This document shows, one piece after another, positions 25,049 through 37,846 of a DNA stretch of 64,000 nucleotides. How positions within the stretch are numbered: position 1 is the stretch's first letter; the number at the start of each line of letters is the position of its first letter. The notes below the pieces were generated by a model. The model searched no databases. It was not told the DNA's origin and worked only from the letters and a program-made list of their open reading frames with translations. The DNA lies in assembly GCA_002900995.3 (NCBI GenBank), contig CM035305.1, positions 2,836,467 to 2,900,466 of the forward strand, in the 5' to 3' direction. Source of the DNA: Ganoderma boninense (taxonomy: Eukaryota; Basidiomycota; Agaricomycetes; Polyporales; Polyporaceae). The position numbers and the translations under genes were made by a program.

Positions 25049-28000
25049 ATCTGGAGCGCCGCAGCCCGCGCGTTGCCCATCTCCGGCCCATCGGCGCTTC
25101 CCACGGGCCACGTTTTGCGGCCCCGCCCCGCCCAAAGATGGAAGGAGATAGAAATCGAGTGGCAGACAACGCTCACCTTTTGATCTCAAATGCCCGCTTG
25201 CCCTTGTCGATGTGCGTCCTGTCCGACTCCTTCCAATCGACGATCGACTCGACGCGCGATCCGACGGCCTTGAGCCTGCACAATCTGGCCAGCCAAAACC
25301 GTACTTCCGTCAGCCCCGTCCGATCGTCTGCACCTCATTCCCCGACCCAGCCCGCACTCACTGTCACCGATCTCGTTGTAAACCCTCTTGCGCAACCTCG
25401 ACGAACCAACGCAATCGGGTGCCAAGGAATTAAATGCCGACCTTATTCAATTAAATTCTTCGTCTTCTGGGATACTGGCGAACCGAACCGCGTACGAGAC
25501 CGAACGAACGACTGGGGGAAACAAAGGAGGGACTTCAGGCAAATCTGCCGTCTTCTATCGAGAGCTGGCGGCCAGTACGAGGCTATCCGTGACGAACGGA
25601 CGACCACGCCGGGGTTGGTCCCAGAGGCGAGGAGGGGGAGGGAGAGGCGTCGAACACTGAGCGAGAGAACCTAATCTGCGCTCGGTGGCGATAACCAACG
25701 GAAGCCGCCAAGGGAAGCTCGCTGGTATGAGGAGAGGGGAGGGGAGGATGCGTGTGCGGTGGACGTCCAGCGAATACTTCAAGAGGGAGGAGCCGATGAA
25801 ACGTCCTAGGCGGGTGGCTCAATCACAACGTTCTAAAGGCGTGGCCCGCTTAGATCTCCTGCCCGCCGTCTAATCCAGCTGGTTCCTCGGAACCTTTGCC
25901 AATTGGTCCCTTTCTGGGCGTGAGCTGCGTGGGGTTGAACACGTTGTCTGCCTGCAGGCAGCTACCACTACCAGATCAGGCCCGTATCTTATGATTTAGG
26001 TAAGCCCCTGCTTCTCCGTCGGACAGGCTCCTGCGCCGAGGAACGCTGTCGCTTTCTGTCCGACGTACCAGTAATCCAATTACTTCTTCCTCACCTGCAC
26101 CCCGGCGCGATTGCCATCCCTCCGTGCTTTCTTACATGTCTCTCGTCCTTGCAGCCATTCGCATCAAGCCAGATCCGCTAGTCCGCTGTCCCCTTGGCCG
26201 GGAGCATCACCTTGCCGGGCAATCAAGTGCGCAAGGCTGGCCGACCCAAGAAGATCTGAATATCAGCTCCGTCCCACGCCCAAATCTTTCAAGTGCTCCC
26301 GCCAGCGGACGTAAGGAGCTTGCGAATTACCAGGTGTGAATGTAAGAACTGACAAGTCGGTGCTATGTACGTATTGCGAATATTCGCAAAGATGTCTGGT
26401 CCGCTGATATTACAAGGATCATCTCAGGCCAGAACGCCTTCTCTTCACGCCGCGCACACACCGCTCTCAGGACGCCTTTCCCATCAGTCACCTTATCGAA
26501 TCAATCGAGGCGCCTCCACCGGTGAACGAGCGCAGGACGGTACGGAGCTGACGTATTTTTGACGTTGAGGAGGAGGAACTGAACACCCCGCCTGACAGCG
26601 TACATTCTGATTTTCTGCCACCGTCGTACGTGCGGCGGGGCCGGGGGAAACCTGCGCTCCACGACGTGCGCCGTGCGGGCGAACGGCGGCCTCACTTCGC
26701 CAGGGCCTGAGCGTCCGAGGGTAGGCAACGTGCCCGACCCTTGCTGTTCACTATCGTCGCCCTTGCGTGCAAGTCGGACATTTCCTTGCGAGGCATCACA
26801 ACGGCCGAAGCGCTTCGTCTTGCACTGGAATCGCAGAGGGCGCACCTTCCGAAGGCGCGATGCTGGCCCGCGGGACGCCGACTTGGCGTTGCCAATTGAT
26901 CGTCTGCCGCGCGCGAGTCTGACACTGTCGAATGGTCCTGGCCCCGGCGGCGGAGTTGCGCCCGCCCTTGCGCAAAGGTAATAATTGGCATACCCGCTGT
27001 GAAGTTGAGAGCCAAGAATGGTAGGGGGCCAGGCGTATGAACGCCTCTCCCGGGGGTTCGTACGGAGGGCGCGCCACCAGAGAATTCAGCGGACGTGGGG
27101 AGGACATCCATCAGGAGCTTCTAGCTCGTGGTCGTAGGTAAGGTGGGTGTATTAATATGCTGCGCACAATGCTATCTGATATGACGACTGGCATAAGAGG
27201 GGTTATAACGGGATTTCACGCCGAATAGCTATGAGAAGGCAACCAATGAATGACTTACAGTTGTCGGGGAAGGGACTGGGAGTAATAGAACTTGTCGGTG
27301 GGCGCAACACACGAGCGTCGTGCGAGAAAGAAGAAAGAAGATCGCAGGCGCAGGAAGTGAGCGTGAGGACTGGGGAAAGGACAGCCGAGCGCTGTGGAGG
27401 CTGGAGAACTGAACATTGAGTAGAAGGACACCTGAGCTGGGGGACGATCAAACAGCTCCAGGCTCTCCTGGTATTTTGCCACTCGCTTGGAGATAGGCGA
27501 GATAGGACCGTTGGTGGGCCTGCGGGGATAAGTACTTAGTGGGAGGAGCGAGGAGAGGCGGATGTGTGCAGAGGAGCACGGGTGTGTGTGGGCGGGAGAA
27601 GAGAGGTGCATGTGGGGGGATGTCTAGATAGAATAAGCTCTGTCTTCGTCGGTGGCTTTACTGGAGGAAGGAAGGGCGTGGGCGGGCGCGGTGCGATAGC
27701 GCTAGACGAGAACAAAAGAGCGAGCGCGGCCCAGCGACGGCGACGTGCGGGTGCTGTCCCGACTCTTGTCATAAAAGGCAATCTCAAAGCGTCGCCTACC
27801 GCTGACAAACCCGGGCATTCCCACAGACCCCGACATGCGGGCTCCCTCCTGCCCTTCTCGATTTCCGCCTTCGCGGATCAGATTCCCCACTCAGATACCC
27901 AGCCCTCGCGCAACACCGTGGCCTTGGCCCGCGCCGCCAGCTTAAAGCTGATGAGCACCAATATTGGAGAAGCGGAAGTACACAGCAGAAGAAGCCCCAA

Positions 28001-28747
28001 GGCGGCGGCATGGAAGCATCCATACACATAACCTGGCGCAGGCGGGGGTATCGGGCGGCCGCCCAGTCATGCAAGTGGAGAATGATCTGCGTGGATGCAG
28101 ATCGGGTAAGTCGGGTCCTTGATCAACGAACAATGGCCCTCGGGCGTAGCCCTGGCTAGAACCTGCTATTCCTGGGGCATGACGTCGACGTCAACAAGCA
28201 CGCACAGTCGTCCCCGTCCAACAACGCTCGCGGCTCCCCGACGCAAACTCTTCACAGGCGAGCGACGACGTTCTGCGAAAACGATCATCGGCGCCAAAGG
28301 CTCCCGTACAGACACCTGCTTACCTGTGTTGCTGGCTAAGTTCAGCCATGTCGCGGCCTGCCAGTCTGCCCACCGCGGATAGTATCAATGTCTAGGTTTT
28401 TAGTGCCGGTGCCTCTCGCCTTCACGCCATTGACATGTGCCCCAGAATACCCATGCTGTTGGTCTTGCAAATTGCAATCCCTGCTGGTCTACTCAGGACG
28501 GCTTGAATCGCGTGGTGGCATCGATGGCTTGCTGGACGTCCGTCGAGATTAGATACAAGGATTGGAAGTTAACCGTAACGATATGGGAGAACAGCGAACG
28601 GGGATGTGGATGGATGCAAGGAACGAAAAGACGCCATCTGTACAGAAAAATAACAAAATCGCGCTTGCTTGTGGCGGTCCGTGGCGCGTCAAGAATCCAA
28701 CCGCTCACTACTGCCCGCCAAGTGGGCGAGTGGATTTGATACGACTC
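25049..28747. other. Gene-poor interval with a few exon-like patches
   Basis: About 3.7 kb with no gene I can name. Two short patches look exon-like on the minus strand. The first is at about 25160-25330: the frame holds RFWLARLCRLKAVGSRVESI and DWKESDRTHIDKGKRAFEIK, followed by a GTGAGC donor. The second is at about 27440-27520: TNGPISPISKRVAKYQESLE between a CCCGCAG acceptor and a GTGTCC donor-like site. Neither could be extended into a full gene. The remainder (25860-27200, 27830-28700) shows only overlapping random ORFs. Confidence 0.35.
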
Positions 28748-31700
28748 TCACTCTCTGTGACCGCCCATCAAGAGCGCCATCAAGTCCTGCGTGTTCTGCG
28801 CGGTTCCCCCAGGGACGCCGGGCTGCTGCAGGTGCGACGGAACGAGATGCTGCATCATGTGCGGGGGCAGATGCTGCTGCTGCTGCTGCTGTTGCTGTAG
28901 CAGCTGCTGGCGAATCGCGGCGTGCGACATTTGTCCCCCAGGACCGCCGTGCTGGGGTCCGAACCCGGGTCCCGCACCGCGGAGGCCTCCCCCGCCCAAG
29001 TTGCTCTGCGCGAGGCCCAGCAACTGCGCCTGACTGGACGCCCGGAGGTCGACATTGTTCGGGCCCAGTCCACCGCCCATTTGGTTGACCGACAGCGCGT
29101 TCTGCGGTCCAGGCGGGCCACGCATCGGCGGGTTCCCGTTGAAGCCGAGACCGCCTTGGGTGAATGTGTTGTACACTTGCTGTGCGGGGCTGGTGCCGTG
29201 TAGGCCTCCCGGGACACCGACCCCCGAGCCGAGATACTGAGAGGGATCGTGCGGCGGGCGTCCTCCGAGGTTCGCGAGCCCTGGAGGAAGCCGTTGCGAC
29301 GGTGCTTGAATGGTGTTCTGTGCAGAAATGGGTGAGGCGCCACGGAATTGGCCTTGCTGGATGGGAAGACCACCGCCGTTGCGGAGCATCCCCGCCTGCT
29401 GTTGACTGTACATCGACGGCATGGGAGCGTTGTACATCTGTTCTAAGTTCCGTTGCTGAGCGAGACGTTGGATATTGAAATGAAGCGGGTCGTCGATCTG
29501 TTCGTTGAAGAGTACGCCGCCAGAGTCTCCTCGGCTCCGTGAGCGAGGCGGAGCTGGGCGAAGACCTGGTACCAAGCCATCGGGCACAAAGTTCCTGTCG
29601 TCGAGACGGCTATCGTAGAGGGAATCGAGGCGGTTCTGCGCTAAGTGTTGCTGGTGAAGCTGTTGCTGCTGCTGTTGTTGCTGCTGGTGAAGAAGCTGTA
29701 GTTCCAGGTTGGACGGTGGGAATTGGCCGCCGCCGCCCGGGGGTATACGGCCTGGCTGCGGCATGTGCTGCGAACCGCGATGTCCCTGAAAACATATGAA
29801 CCCTGGTGCGATCACGCTTATAGGCAAACGCTCACCTGCGCTGAACTCTGTAGCATTGCGAAAATGTCTTCCATAGTCCGCTCACCCCGTGGCGTACCCA
29901 TGCCACCTAGGGAGATGGAGTCCTGTCGCTGGCTGGGATGCGGCATCGCAGGGGGTAAGTTCGGGGTCTGTTGAGCATGCCGCGGACCGCCCAGTTGCAC
30001 CTCCCTCGTCTTCTGGTCAAAGAATTTCGCGAACCGACTGCCCTTATTGGTCGCATAGCCCACGCCACCAGGAACATTGCTCCCGGACGGGTCAAGAGAA
30101 CCTGGGGGGAATACACCGGCTTGCGATCCACCGAAGTCGCCGTACGGTACGCCGCCTTCACCGGGGAGACCGAGGATAGCTCGCTCAGCTGCAGAAGAGC
30201 CGGATGCCCGTCGGAGACCTTCGTTCATTTGGCCAAGGTGCATAGCGTCTCGCAGATCCTCTAGGGGGCCGTTGGGTTGAGGGCCATTGCTGAGAGGCGA
30301 AAAACTCCTGATGACGCGCGATGAGTCTGTAGAGATCATACGCGGCCCAGAGAACTGCATGTCGCTGGGGATTGCGTCGGAGGGATGAGCCGGCAGGCCA
30401 GGGGCATCGGTTTGGATCGTATGTGGGTGGGGCGCAATGATACCAGGGGGCGTGCCAGAGTTCGCGGATGGCACACGTGACTTGAGAGCGAGCATGCGGG
30501 AACCGGGAGGGGGGTTGAAGGTGTTGGTGGAGGGGCTGGGAATGGAAAGATCGACAGGAGGAAGAGCAGTAAGGCCGGCGGTGGAAAGGACAGTGAGGTT
30601 GCCCTGACCCAATCGTGGGCCCACGACTCTTGACGCGTCGGGAGAGCGGTCAAGAGAAGGGCTCGATGTGTCAGATGGCCGTGCTGAATCCAACGAAGCC
30701 AAACCGCTTGCCAGAATTCCATTGGTCGCATCTAATCGTGGAGAAGACCTGTTGCTCTCGTAAGTTGGAGCAAGGAGAGTCCTTGCAACATCGGATGTGC
30801 GCTCCGCGACGATTGCAGCATCTGTCAGCGCCATATCAAAACAATGGGTCATACGAGAATCGCATTGGAGCGCACTTGGACTGGTTTCCTCTCCCTTTTG
30901 GCTTTGGAGGGACGGACTGCTAGAGAGTCCTGGCGGGCCCGATTCTGCTAATGCGTGATTCGAAAGGCCGTTTTGAACCTTGTCACCTTCTTTCTTCTCG
31001 GCCTCCCGCTTCATCATCAATTTGAACAGCTGAATTTCATCCATAGCAGCTTCATTGGTGGTTGCGGCAGGAGTAGTGAGCGAAGGGGGTGGAGGGTTGG
31101 CAGCGCCATTTGTGTCCAAGGCTTTGGTGGTGTCGGATGCATCCCCTTTCTCCTTGCGTTCCTTCTCCTTCATGCCCTTCTTCCATGCTTGAATACCGTC
31201 CAGCTCACCGTCAGCACCCTTGCCGCCAAGGATGCCGCTGCCAGAAGCGCTAGGAATGTACGTCTCCATCCAAGCAGGCTCGACTTCGCGATCCTTGTCG
31301 CGATCTCGTCGGTCCTCCCTATCCTTGTTGTCGTCATTCCCGCCTGCCCGTCTGTCACGTCCTGGCCCACGACGAGTACGTGCGTCACGCTCGTCACCAG
31401 CAGAAGGTCGCTCCCTGTCGCGTTCTTCAAATCGGTCCCAGCCCCGATCGCGCGCGTCCCGCTCCCGCCGTGCGGCCATGCGCTCATCCCTTCGGCCATC
31501 ATCTCTCCAGTGCCTAGAGTCGTTTTCAGCATCGCGGTCAGCGTCGCGATCCCTCGCGCGGCGATTGTAATCGTAGCGATCCTTATTGTCCCTGGGATGG
31601 TGATCGTCACGGTCGCGATCAAAGCCATCGTCCCACTCGCGGCGTGCAAAGTCGTCGCGGTCGCGCCGGCCAGTCTCCTCTCTGTCTCTCCGGTCGTCGC

Positions 31701-32941
31701 GGTCACCATCGTTCCGTCGGTCTCGAGGGCGATCCCGGTCCTCACGATCCCTCTCCCGATCGCGTCTTGTCAACGATGGCTCCCGTCTTGACCTTGAGGT
31801 GTCACGGACTCGCGAACGTGGTCTCTCACGGGTGTCGCGATCTCGACGGGGGTCAGCTCCTGAGAAAGGTTCAGAAAAAAAGGCCGGGACGAATCTGCAG
31901 CTACTCACTATCATCTCGACCGGCCTTGTTTGGCTCCGCACCTAGAAACGTATGTGAGCAGTGTTTCATGAAGATAGGTTCAAGACACATGCCTCTTCGC
32001 CAGTCATCACTACTTTCACCTGGTTTCCTCTTCGGGGCGTCTCTTCCGTCTCCGCGGCGGCCGTTTCCTTGGGCTTGTCCCAGCCGTGCAGCAGGGGTGC
32101 CAGAAAGGTGCGGGGCGGCATCACGCTCCTTGTTGCGAAGCGTGGATGCCGACGAAAGGGCAAGGCGGTCACGGTCGTATTTGTCTGAGAGCTGGATGAC
32201 GATTGCGATGAGTACGTCATTTGACCTCCGAGCTGGCGAGACTGACGTTTCTTAGCCGTTCTTGTCCCTCACGGTCGCGAATGTCACGTTCGCGTTCTCT
32301 GTCCAGATCTTTGTCGCCCGTGCGGTCGGTCGTTCGAATGGACTGATGACGGAAGTTGCCCATTTGGGAGGGCTGAGAGAGCCCCGAACGGAAGGATTGG
32401 CGAGGCGTGTCTGCTTGCGGAATGTTGGAGACCAGAGCGAAGGCAGAGGAGAGCCAAACATACCTCCATCATCCATGTCCCTCCGAAAACTAGGAAAACA
32501 AGATGAGAGAAGGTGCCTCCCCGAATTGGAGTAGAACGCACCGGCGATCCCTTGCATTAGTCGCCGTGGACGCTTCAGACTCCTTCTTGTTTCCAACTTG
32601 CTCGTTCCAGTCCCTAGCCTCCTTCATTATGACAGAGAAAGTGGCAATGTTTGGACTGAGACGCACCCAAACCAGTCTTTGAAAGGTGGCATGTCATCGG
32701 GAACGTTGACCAGCGGTGACTTGGAGAGATGGAGGGCTTCTGGGCGGGTGTAGACTTTGAGAGGGCGAGGTGCCTCGGCGATTTTCTCGTCGATATCGTG
32801 CGCGACCTCGTCCTGCAAAGAGACTTTGGCTACGGCTCCGACGACAGCTTGTACGGCGCATGGTTGTGGCAGATTCTTTGATTGTGGGCTGGTGTGTGGG
32901 AGGGGAGAATTAGCGTCGCGAGAGGCCATGTCGGGGAGCAT
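28748..32941 (-). CDS. Large RD/RE- and Gln-rich protein, eIF4E-transporter (4E-T)-like
   Basis: A multi-exon gene for a largely disordered protein of roughly 1,250 residues. The N-terminal part holds KVYTRPEALHLSKSPLVNVP then PPFKDWFGDWNEQVGNKKES, reminiscent of the eIF4E-binding start of 4E-T-type proteins (YTREELL-like). A long stretch of Arg-Asp/Arg-Glu repeats follows (minus strand, about 31900-31280), then MDEIQLFKLMMKREAEKKEG and low-complexity Ser/Pro sequence. FAKFFDQKTREVQLGGPRHA and MEDIFAMLQSSAQ lead through a GTGAGC intron into a Gln/Gly/Pro-rich tail with two poly-Gln tracts, ending LMALLMGGHRE. Such proteins repress translation and promote decay in P-bodies. The first ATG in the opening exon is at 32941 (MLPDMASRDANS). 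The frame is open upstream only through a TTG. The 4E-T call rests on the short N-terminal motif and overall composition, so it is moderate. Confidence 0.7.
28866..28910 (-). repeat. CAG/CTG trinucleotide tract encoding poly-Gln
   Basis: Runs of CTG on the plus strand, broken by CTGTTG, encode QLLQQQQQQQQHL on the minus strand near the C-terminus of the 4E-T-like protein. Confidence 0.8.
29645..29700 (-). repeat. Second CAG/CAA tract encoding poly-Gln
   Basis: The minus strand reads LLHQQQQQQQQQLHQQHLAQ within the same protein. Mixed CAG and CAA codons indicate an older or selected tract rather than a fresh expansion. Confidence 0.8.
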
Positions 32942-33133
32942 ACGGGGGGAGGCAGGAGAGAGGGGGATCTGCGGAGGAGACAAGTTTGAGCTTTTGGTGT
33001 CAGCTCAAGAGTCAAGACCATGCGCCGCATCAAAGCTCGCGCCAGGCGCCCGCCGTCGCTGTCTTCCGAGATTCGAATCCCAGCGGCGCAGGCTCCTTTG
33101 TCACTTGAACTTGAACTTGTCTTGTGCCCATTC
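32942..33133. promoter_or_regulatory. Divergent promoter between 4E-T-like gene and LYR gene
   Basis: About 190 bp separate two divergent ATGs, so the two genes share one compact promoter. No TATA box seen. Confidence 0.55.
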
Positions 33134-33485
33134 ATGCCTCCCCTCTCCCTCAGGCATTTTATCCTCAGACAACGCGCACTCTCCCTGTACCGCCAGGCCC
33201 TCAGAGCCACAAGATGTAACCCCCGCCCGCCTCGTCCTCAATCGCTCGCGCGCTGACCGGGCTCCAGCCATCACCGACAGCAGAACAAGGTTGGAGACCA
33301 TCTCATGGATTCGTCAAGAGTTCGAGCGAAATAGGCACGTCCACGATGTGGTAAGTGGTAGAAGTGGTCCCTCCTTGACGTTCACTCAGCGCACATCCCG
33401 CCAGGCAGTGATCCAAGACAAGATATCGTCGAGCCGTCGCGAGCTGAAACAGCTCTTTCCCGGAGGCAACTTTACTTCCCTTTGA
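33134..33485 (+). CDS. LYRM2: LYR-motif mitochondrial protein (LYRM2-like)
   Basis: Three exons encode an 81-residue protein, MPPLSLRHFILRQRALSLYR at the start and LKQLFPGGNFTSL at the end. The LYR tripeptide lies in a basic first helix. RLETISWIRQEFERNRHVHD matches the conserved WxRxEFRxN region of LYRM proteins. These small mitochondrial proteins bind acyl-carrier protein and support respiratory-complex or Fe-S assembly; LYRM2 is linked to complex I. Introns are GTAACC…CCAG after ATR and GTAAGT…CCAG after HDV. An in-frame ATG further upstream would add an Arg/Pro-rich stretch, but the shorter start matches family length. Confidence 0.88.
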
Positions 33486-33996
33486 ACTGGTCCAGCATCG
33501 GCACAAGCTGAAAACAAATGCATCTGGGTATTCACTTCATGCTCCCTGTCCTCATGCGAGTCAGTGGTCGTCAGTTTGGATCAGTAACCCTGTTACATTT
33601 TAGAACCTCAATCACAGCGGTAGGCTGGTGATAGATAGGCCCCAGCTGCCGGGGACCGTGTAGGTTAAAGTTCTCAGAAGCCGCGACCAAGTTGTCGTCG
33701 TTTTTTGGATCGAACATCTCAGAATCGATGGTGCTGCGGTACCCTTGAAATATATACGTTCGTGCGTCTCAGAGTGTTTCCGATCCCGACCCTTTGCCCT
33801 CCCTCCTACTGTTGTGAAAGAACGATCTGACAAACATCGCTGAATCCTCTGGTGAGTGCTGTTGTGGAAGGATATGAACGGAGAAACATGTTACTGCAAT
33901 TCTGGTTTTCTCCCCCCGCCAATCTGCTACCTTTGGTGCTCACCCAAGTTCTATTGCAGGGTTTAGAAGGGACTTCAAGTACACCCTGCGGTCAAC
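33486..33996. other. Intergenic region upstream of the first RdRP gene
   Basis: About 510 bp, AT-richer than the flanking genes, holding the 3' UTR of the LYR gene and the promoter of the RdRP gene. No other gene seen. Confidence 0.55.
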
Positions 33997-36900
33997 ATGG
34001 AGATATATATGACGAATATCCCCGCCTCAACGAAGGATCCTAAGCTCAGGCTAGAGCTCGCGAACATTCTTCACGTTCCTCCATTTAGGACACCTGCGGA
34101 GACACTATTCAACTTCGACGTAACTCTCTTCAAGCCGAGGAAGCGAGGCCTTTCGCGGACCGGTGCTTTGACTGTTCCTTCTGAAAGCATCGGTTCGCTC
34201 TTCCTCCAACTATACGGAAGACAGTTCCCTCTCCATCATCTTGTCATAGGCACCACTCGTGTCGAGTTCCAATTGAGCAAGCGGCCTGCGCGCCGGGACG
34301 TCGTCGATCGTATCCGCACGACGCCGTTTCAGGACCCCAGGGAATCCCACGCCCGCAAAGAAAGGGAGGACGAGCTAAAGGCACTGCAGGTCCACATCTC
34401 TACTATCCAGTTCGGCTGGGAGTGCCGAGATCAGGTATACTCCGTAGAATGGGAGAAGATAATTCGCGCTCATCTCGGCTACGACGGAGAACGCAGGGAG
34501 TTCCGCATCAGCATGGATCAAGGCGGTTTGTTCTCAGAAACTCGTATCATCGCTATTCGCGTCAACGCGGTGTATTACGTCTCTGCTTCGCTCAACGATA
34601 CCTCCCAAAAACCCGTCATTTTCTTCTCCCTCTCTCATCCTCCGGCATTCGAGTCGGAGTCAACGCTCAGTATTCTTACAAGTGTTCTGTTGTCGACGTC
34701 GACTTCCAAGCCAATCCGTCAGCGCTGTTCCTCGTTCGATGACAGTGACGATGAGCATGCGCTCATTGTGCCATACACATGTCTCGCCATCCGCCTCGAG
34801 TGTGAATCAATCGAGGACCTCCAAGTTTTCCTCGAGTTTGCTGACGCGGCTCATCTTCGTGTTGAGGACGACTCCTATCCAATCGTCCGGCGAGACCTCT
34901 TCTCTTCAGCAACACGTGCGGAGTACAATTCATGGATCATGACACTTCCTTGGACGGTAGCGTTTCAGATTGAAGCGTTGCTGAGGTCGTGGCTGGTCAA
35001 TATGGTAGAGGTTATTTCACTTCGTGATACTGTCGACAGACTCGTCAAGGATCGGGGGGTCGCATACACGGTGGCGCTCCTGCGCGACTTCGCCTCACAT
35101 GCCAAGACGCTGTACTGGTATGGTGGGATCCAGCCAGGAGTTGAGGACAATTCTCAGGTTCAACCGGAAGTGGCGTGGTCAGACCCAGTAACGCATCTGT
35201 TCTCCGAAGTTGAGGCGACGTTCGTCTTCAAGCCCGTCGAAACCTCGGCATCCATGGATCCCTCTGCTCCCTTCCAGTGCCTCCATGTCACCATCACCCC
35301 CACGACCATGATCCTAGAAGGGCCCTTCCCTGAACGGTCCAATCGCGTCATGCGAACCTATTTCCGCAACCAGGACTCTTTCATACGTGTCAGCTTCCAG
35401 GACGAGAACCGCCTTCAATTTCGTTTCGACCGCGATATTGATGGGCGCAGCTTCATCAATCGGAGAGTCAGAGGAGTTCTGCGGGACGGGATCCACATCG
35501 CGGACTCACACTTCCGCTTCCTCGCATATTCACAGTCTGCATTGAAGGAACACGCGGTTTGGTTTGTGAAACCGTTCTACCACCGAGATGACCAGGACTT
35601 CGTCGACGCTGCAACCATCATCGAGAAACTTGGTAATTTCCGAGTCTCCTTTGACCCCGAACTCATTCGCTGTCCCGCACGGTATGCCGCCCGGATTTCT
35701 CAGGCCTTCACGGCCACCGACGCGTCCATCTCTGTCAGCGTGGCGCAGCTCGCCCGAAAGGCAGATATCAAGGATTCAACCGGGAAATACTGCTTTACGG
35801 ATGGTGTGGGCACTCTTTCTCCCGAGTTGGCCAAAGAGATCTGGCGCGTACTTCGAGAACGGGGGCATCGCGGACGGCAGGATAGAACGTATCCCCGGGC
35901 ATATCAAGTGCGCTTTCAGGGATCCAAGGGAATGCTGAGCGTCGACTATACCCTTCCTGGTCGAAGCATCGTCATTCGCCCTTCCATGATCAAATTCGAA
36001 GCCCCCCAGTCTCTGGAGATCGAAGTCGCTCGCGCATTCGACAAACCTGGTCCATATTTCCTCAATCGACCTCTAATCATGCTCCTTGAAGGTCTCGGGG
36101 TATCTTACGAGACGTTCAAACACCTGCAGGATGATGCTGTCCACAACGCCCAGGATTCCGTAACTTCCCTTGAGCGGTCTGCTCGGCTCCTCGAAGCTCA
36201 TGGGCTTGGCGTGGCTTTTCGCCTCACGTCCGCCATGCTTGGCCTTCATAGGCTCGGGGTGGGACCACTTGACCAAGACACGTTCTGGTGCCGGATGATG
36301 GATTTTGCTATTAACCATGTTCTTCGAGAGCTGAAGCACCACGCGAGAATTCCTGTGCCGGACAAGGAAAGCTGGACACTGGTCGGCGTCGCGGATGTCC
36401 ATCAGCAATTGGAAGAAGGGGAAGTTTTCGCATGCGTTGACTCGCCCAATGAATCGAGGCTCATCTACCTCGAGGGCCGGGTCCTCGTTTCACGTTCACC
36501 TACCATCCACCCCGGGGATGTTCAGGTGGTACATGCTATTGGAAGACCTCCTGCCGGCACCCCATTGGCGAAGGAGAGACTGAGAAACACAGTTGTCTTC
36601 TCCACGAAAGGTATGTCGTAGTTTGAAGCCCTCGCAGCGATGCCCTGACTCGAAGAGCGTACTTGTAGGTAAACGGCCACTACCATCCTGCTTGGGTGGC
36701 GGTGACCTGGATGGGGATCTGTACAACGTCACCACTCGCAGGGACCTGTTGCCGCCCCGCACGTACAAGCCTGCATCGTACGATCCAGCCCGAAAAAGGC
36801 TCGTTGATCATGAAAGCACAATGGACGACGTAGCGGACTTCGTCGCCGAGTTCATCAGAAGTGACGTAAGTACTAGTGTTCCCGCCGGGAGATTCACTCT

Positions 36901-37846
36901 CTGTTCAACTCACCTGAATGCACTATTTATGGCCACAGACTGTCGGGATGATCGCTATTACTTGGCTGATCATCGCGGACCAGAGCTCGGACGGGATTTT
37001 CGATCCCGACTGCACCAAGCTCGCGGCATTGCACAGCGACGCCGTTGACTATCCAAAGAGCGGTCAGCCCGTGCCTGTGAACGAGATCCCGAGGCTCAAG
37101 TATGACATGAAACCGGATTGGAATGCTCCGGAGACTATCAATGTCAACAACGGGATGTATTACGAGAGTCAGAGGGCTATCGGGAAGCTCTCCCGACTCA
37201 TAGACTTGCCCGCGGTACAAATCGTGAAGCAAGCGGGGAGATCCCAGCGCAGGCGCATGCGGAAAGAGAACCAGCACGAGCAGCGTACGGATATCCTCAG
37301 TCAGTTTTACGACGAACCGCCCGTTCACGATGAGGTTGGGATCGCCATCCAGCAGCGTATTGCCGAGTTTATTGACACGGACGATTACAATGATGACTTC
37401 ATCTGCCACATATGGGACTTGTACAACTCATACACCTCTCAGCTGCGGGCCATATGCGCGGACCACACCTTGGAGCACAAGCGAGCTGCCATGCTTACGG
37501 AGGAAGAGGCTGTGGTATGTTTACCATTTGCACATGTCCCAGCTCGGGAGCTCGCTGACACCAAAGACGGTAGATAGGAACGATTGTTGCCAAATGCTCA
37601 CAGCCCCGGAAGAGGAAGGACCTCATGTCCCAAATGAGAGAGCGGATGGCGACTCTGGTCAGCAGCGTTAAGGACGAGATTGCTGGAGGCGACACCATTC
37701 CTTCCGAATCGTCGCTCCAAAGAGCATGGATCGCATACCGTCTCGCAATCATGGACGACGATGCCTTCGGGGCACGTAGTTTTGCCTGGATCGCTCTGGG
37801 GAGCATCTTCGACACAATCAAGGATATCGAGGACGAGGACCGTTAG
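33997..37846 (+). CDS. RNA-dependent RNA polymerase, RNAi type, copy 1
   Basis: A eukaryotic cellular RdRP (RdRP/PF05183 family) that makes double-stranded RNA from aberrant transcripts to feed Dicer in quelling and small-RNA pathways. Four exons (33997-36610, 36669-36865, 36939-37514, 37574-37846) give 1,219 residues. The N-terminal half carries a divergent RNA-binding-like region. The polymerase core contains GPFPERSNRVMRTYFRNQDS, FRFLAYSQSALKEHAVWFVK, CPARYAARISQAFTATDASI, YCFTDGVGTLSPELAKEIWR, VRFQGSKGMLSVDY, IRPSMIKFEAP, LNRPLIMLLEGLGVSYETFK, SPTIHPGDVQVVHAIGRPPA and the catalytic metal-binding loop GGGDLDGDLYNV (Asp884-Asp888). All landmarks are present and the frame is unbroken, so it looks functional. 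The C-terminal region (IPSESSLQRAWIAYRLAIMD) is helical. Exon borders correspond in position and phase to those of copy 2. Confidence 0.95.

Noticed and set aside
26692..27111. 139-codon minus ORF
   Set aside because: No domain-like content, and the plus strand and third frame are equally open.
30955..31791. 278-codon plus-strand ORF, hydrophobic Val/Ala/Ile-rich, which could look like a membrane protein
   Set aside because: It is the antisense of the Arg-Asp/Arg-Glu repeats of the 4E-T-like gene. Reverse-reading such codons automatically gives Val, Ile and Ser.
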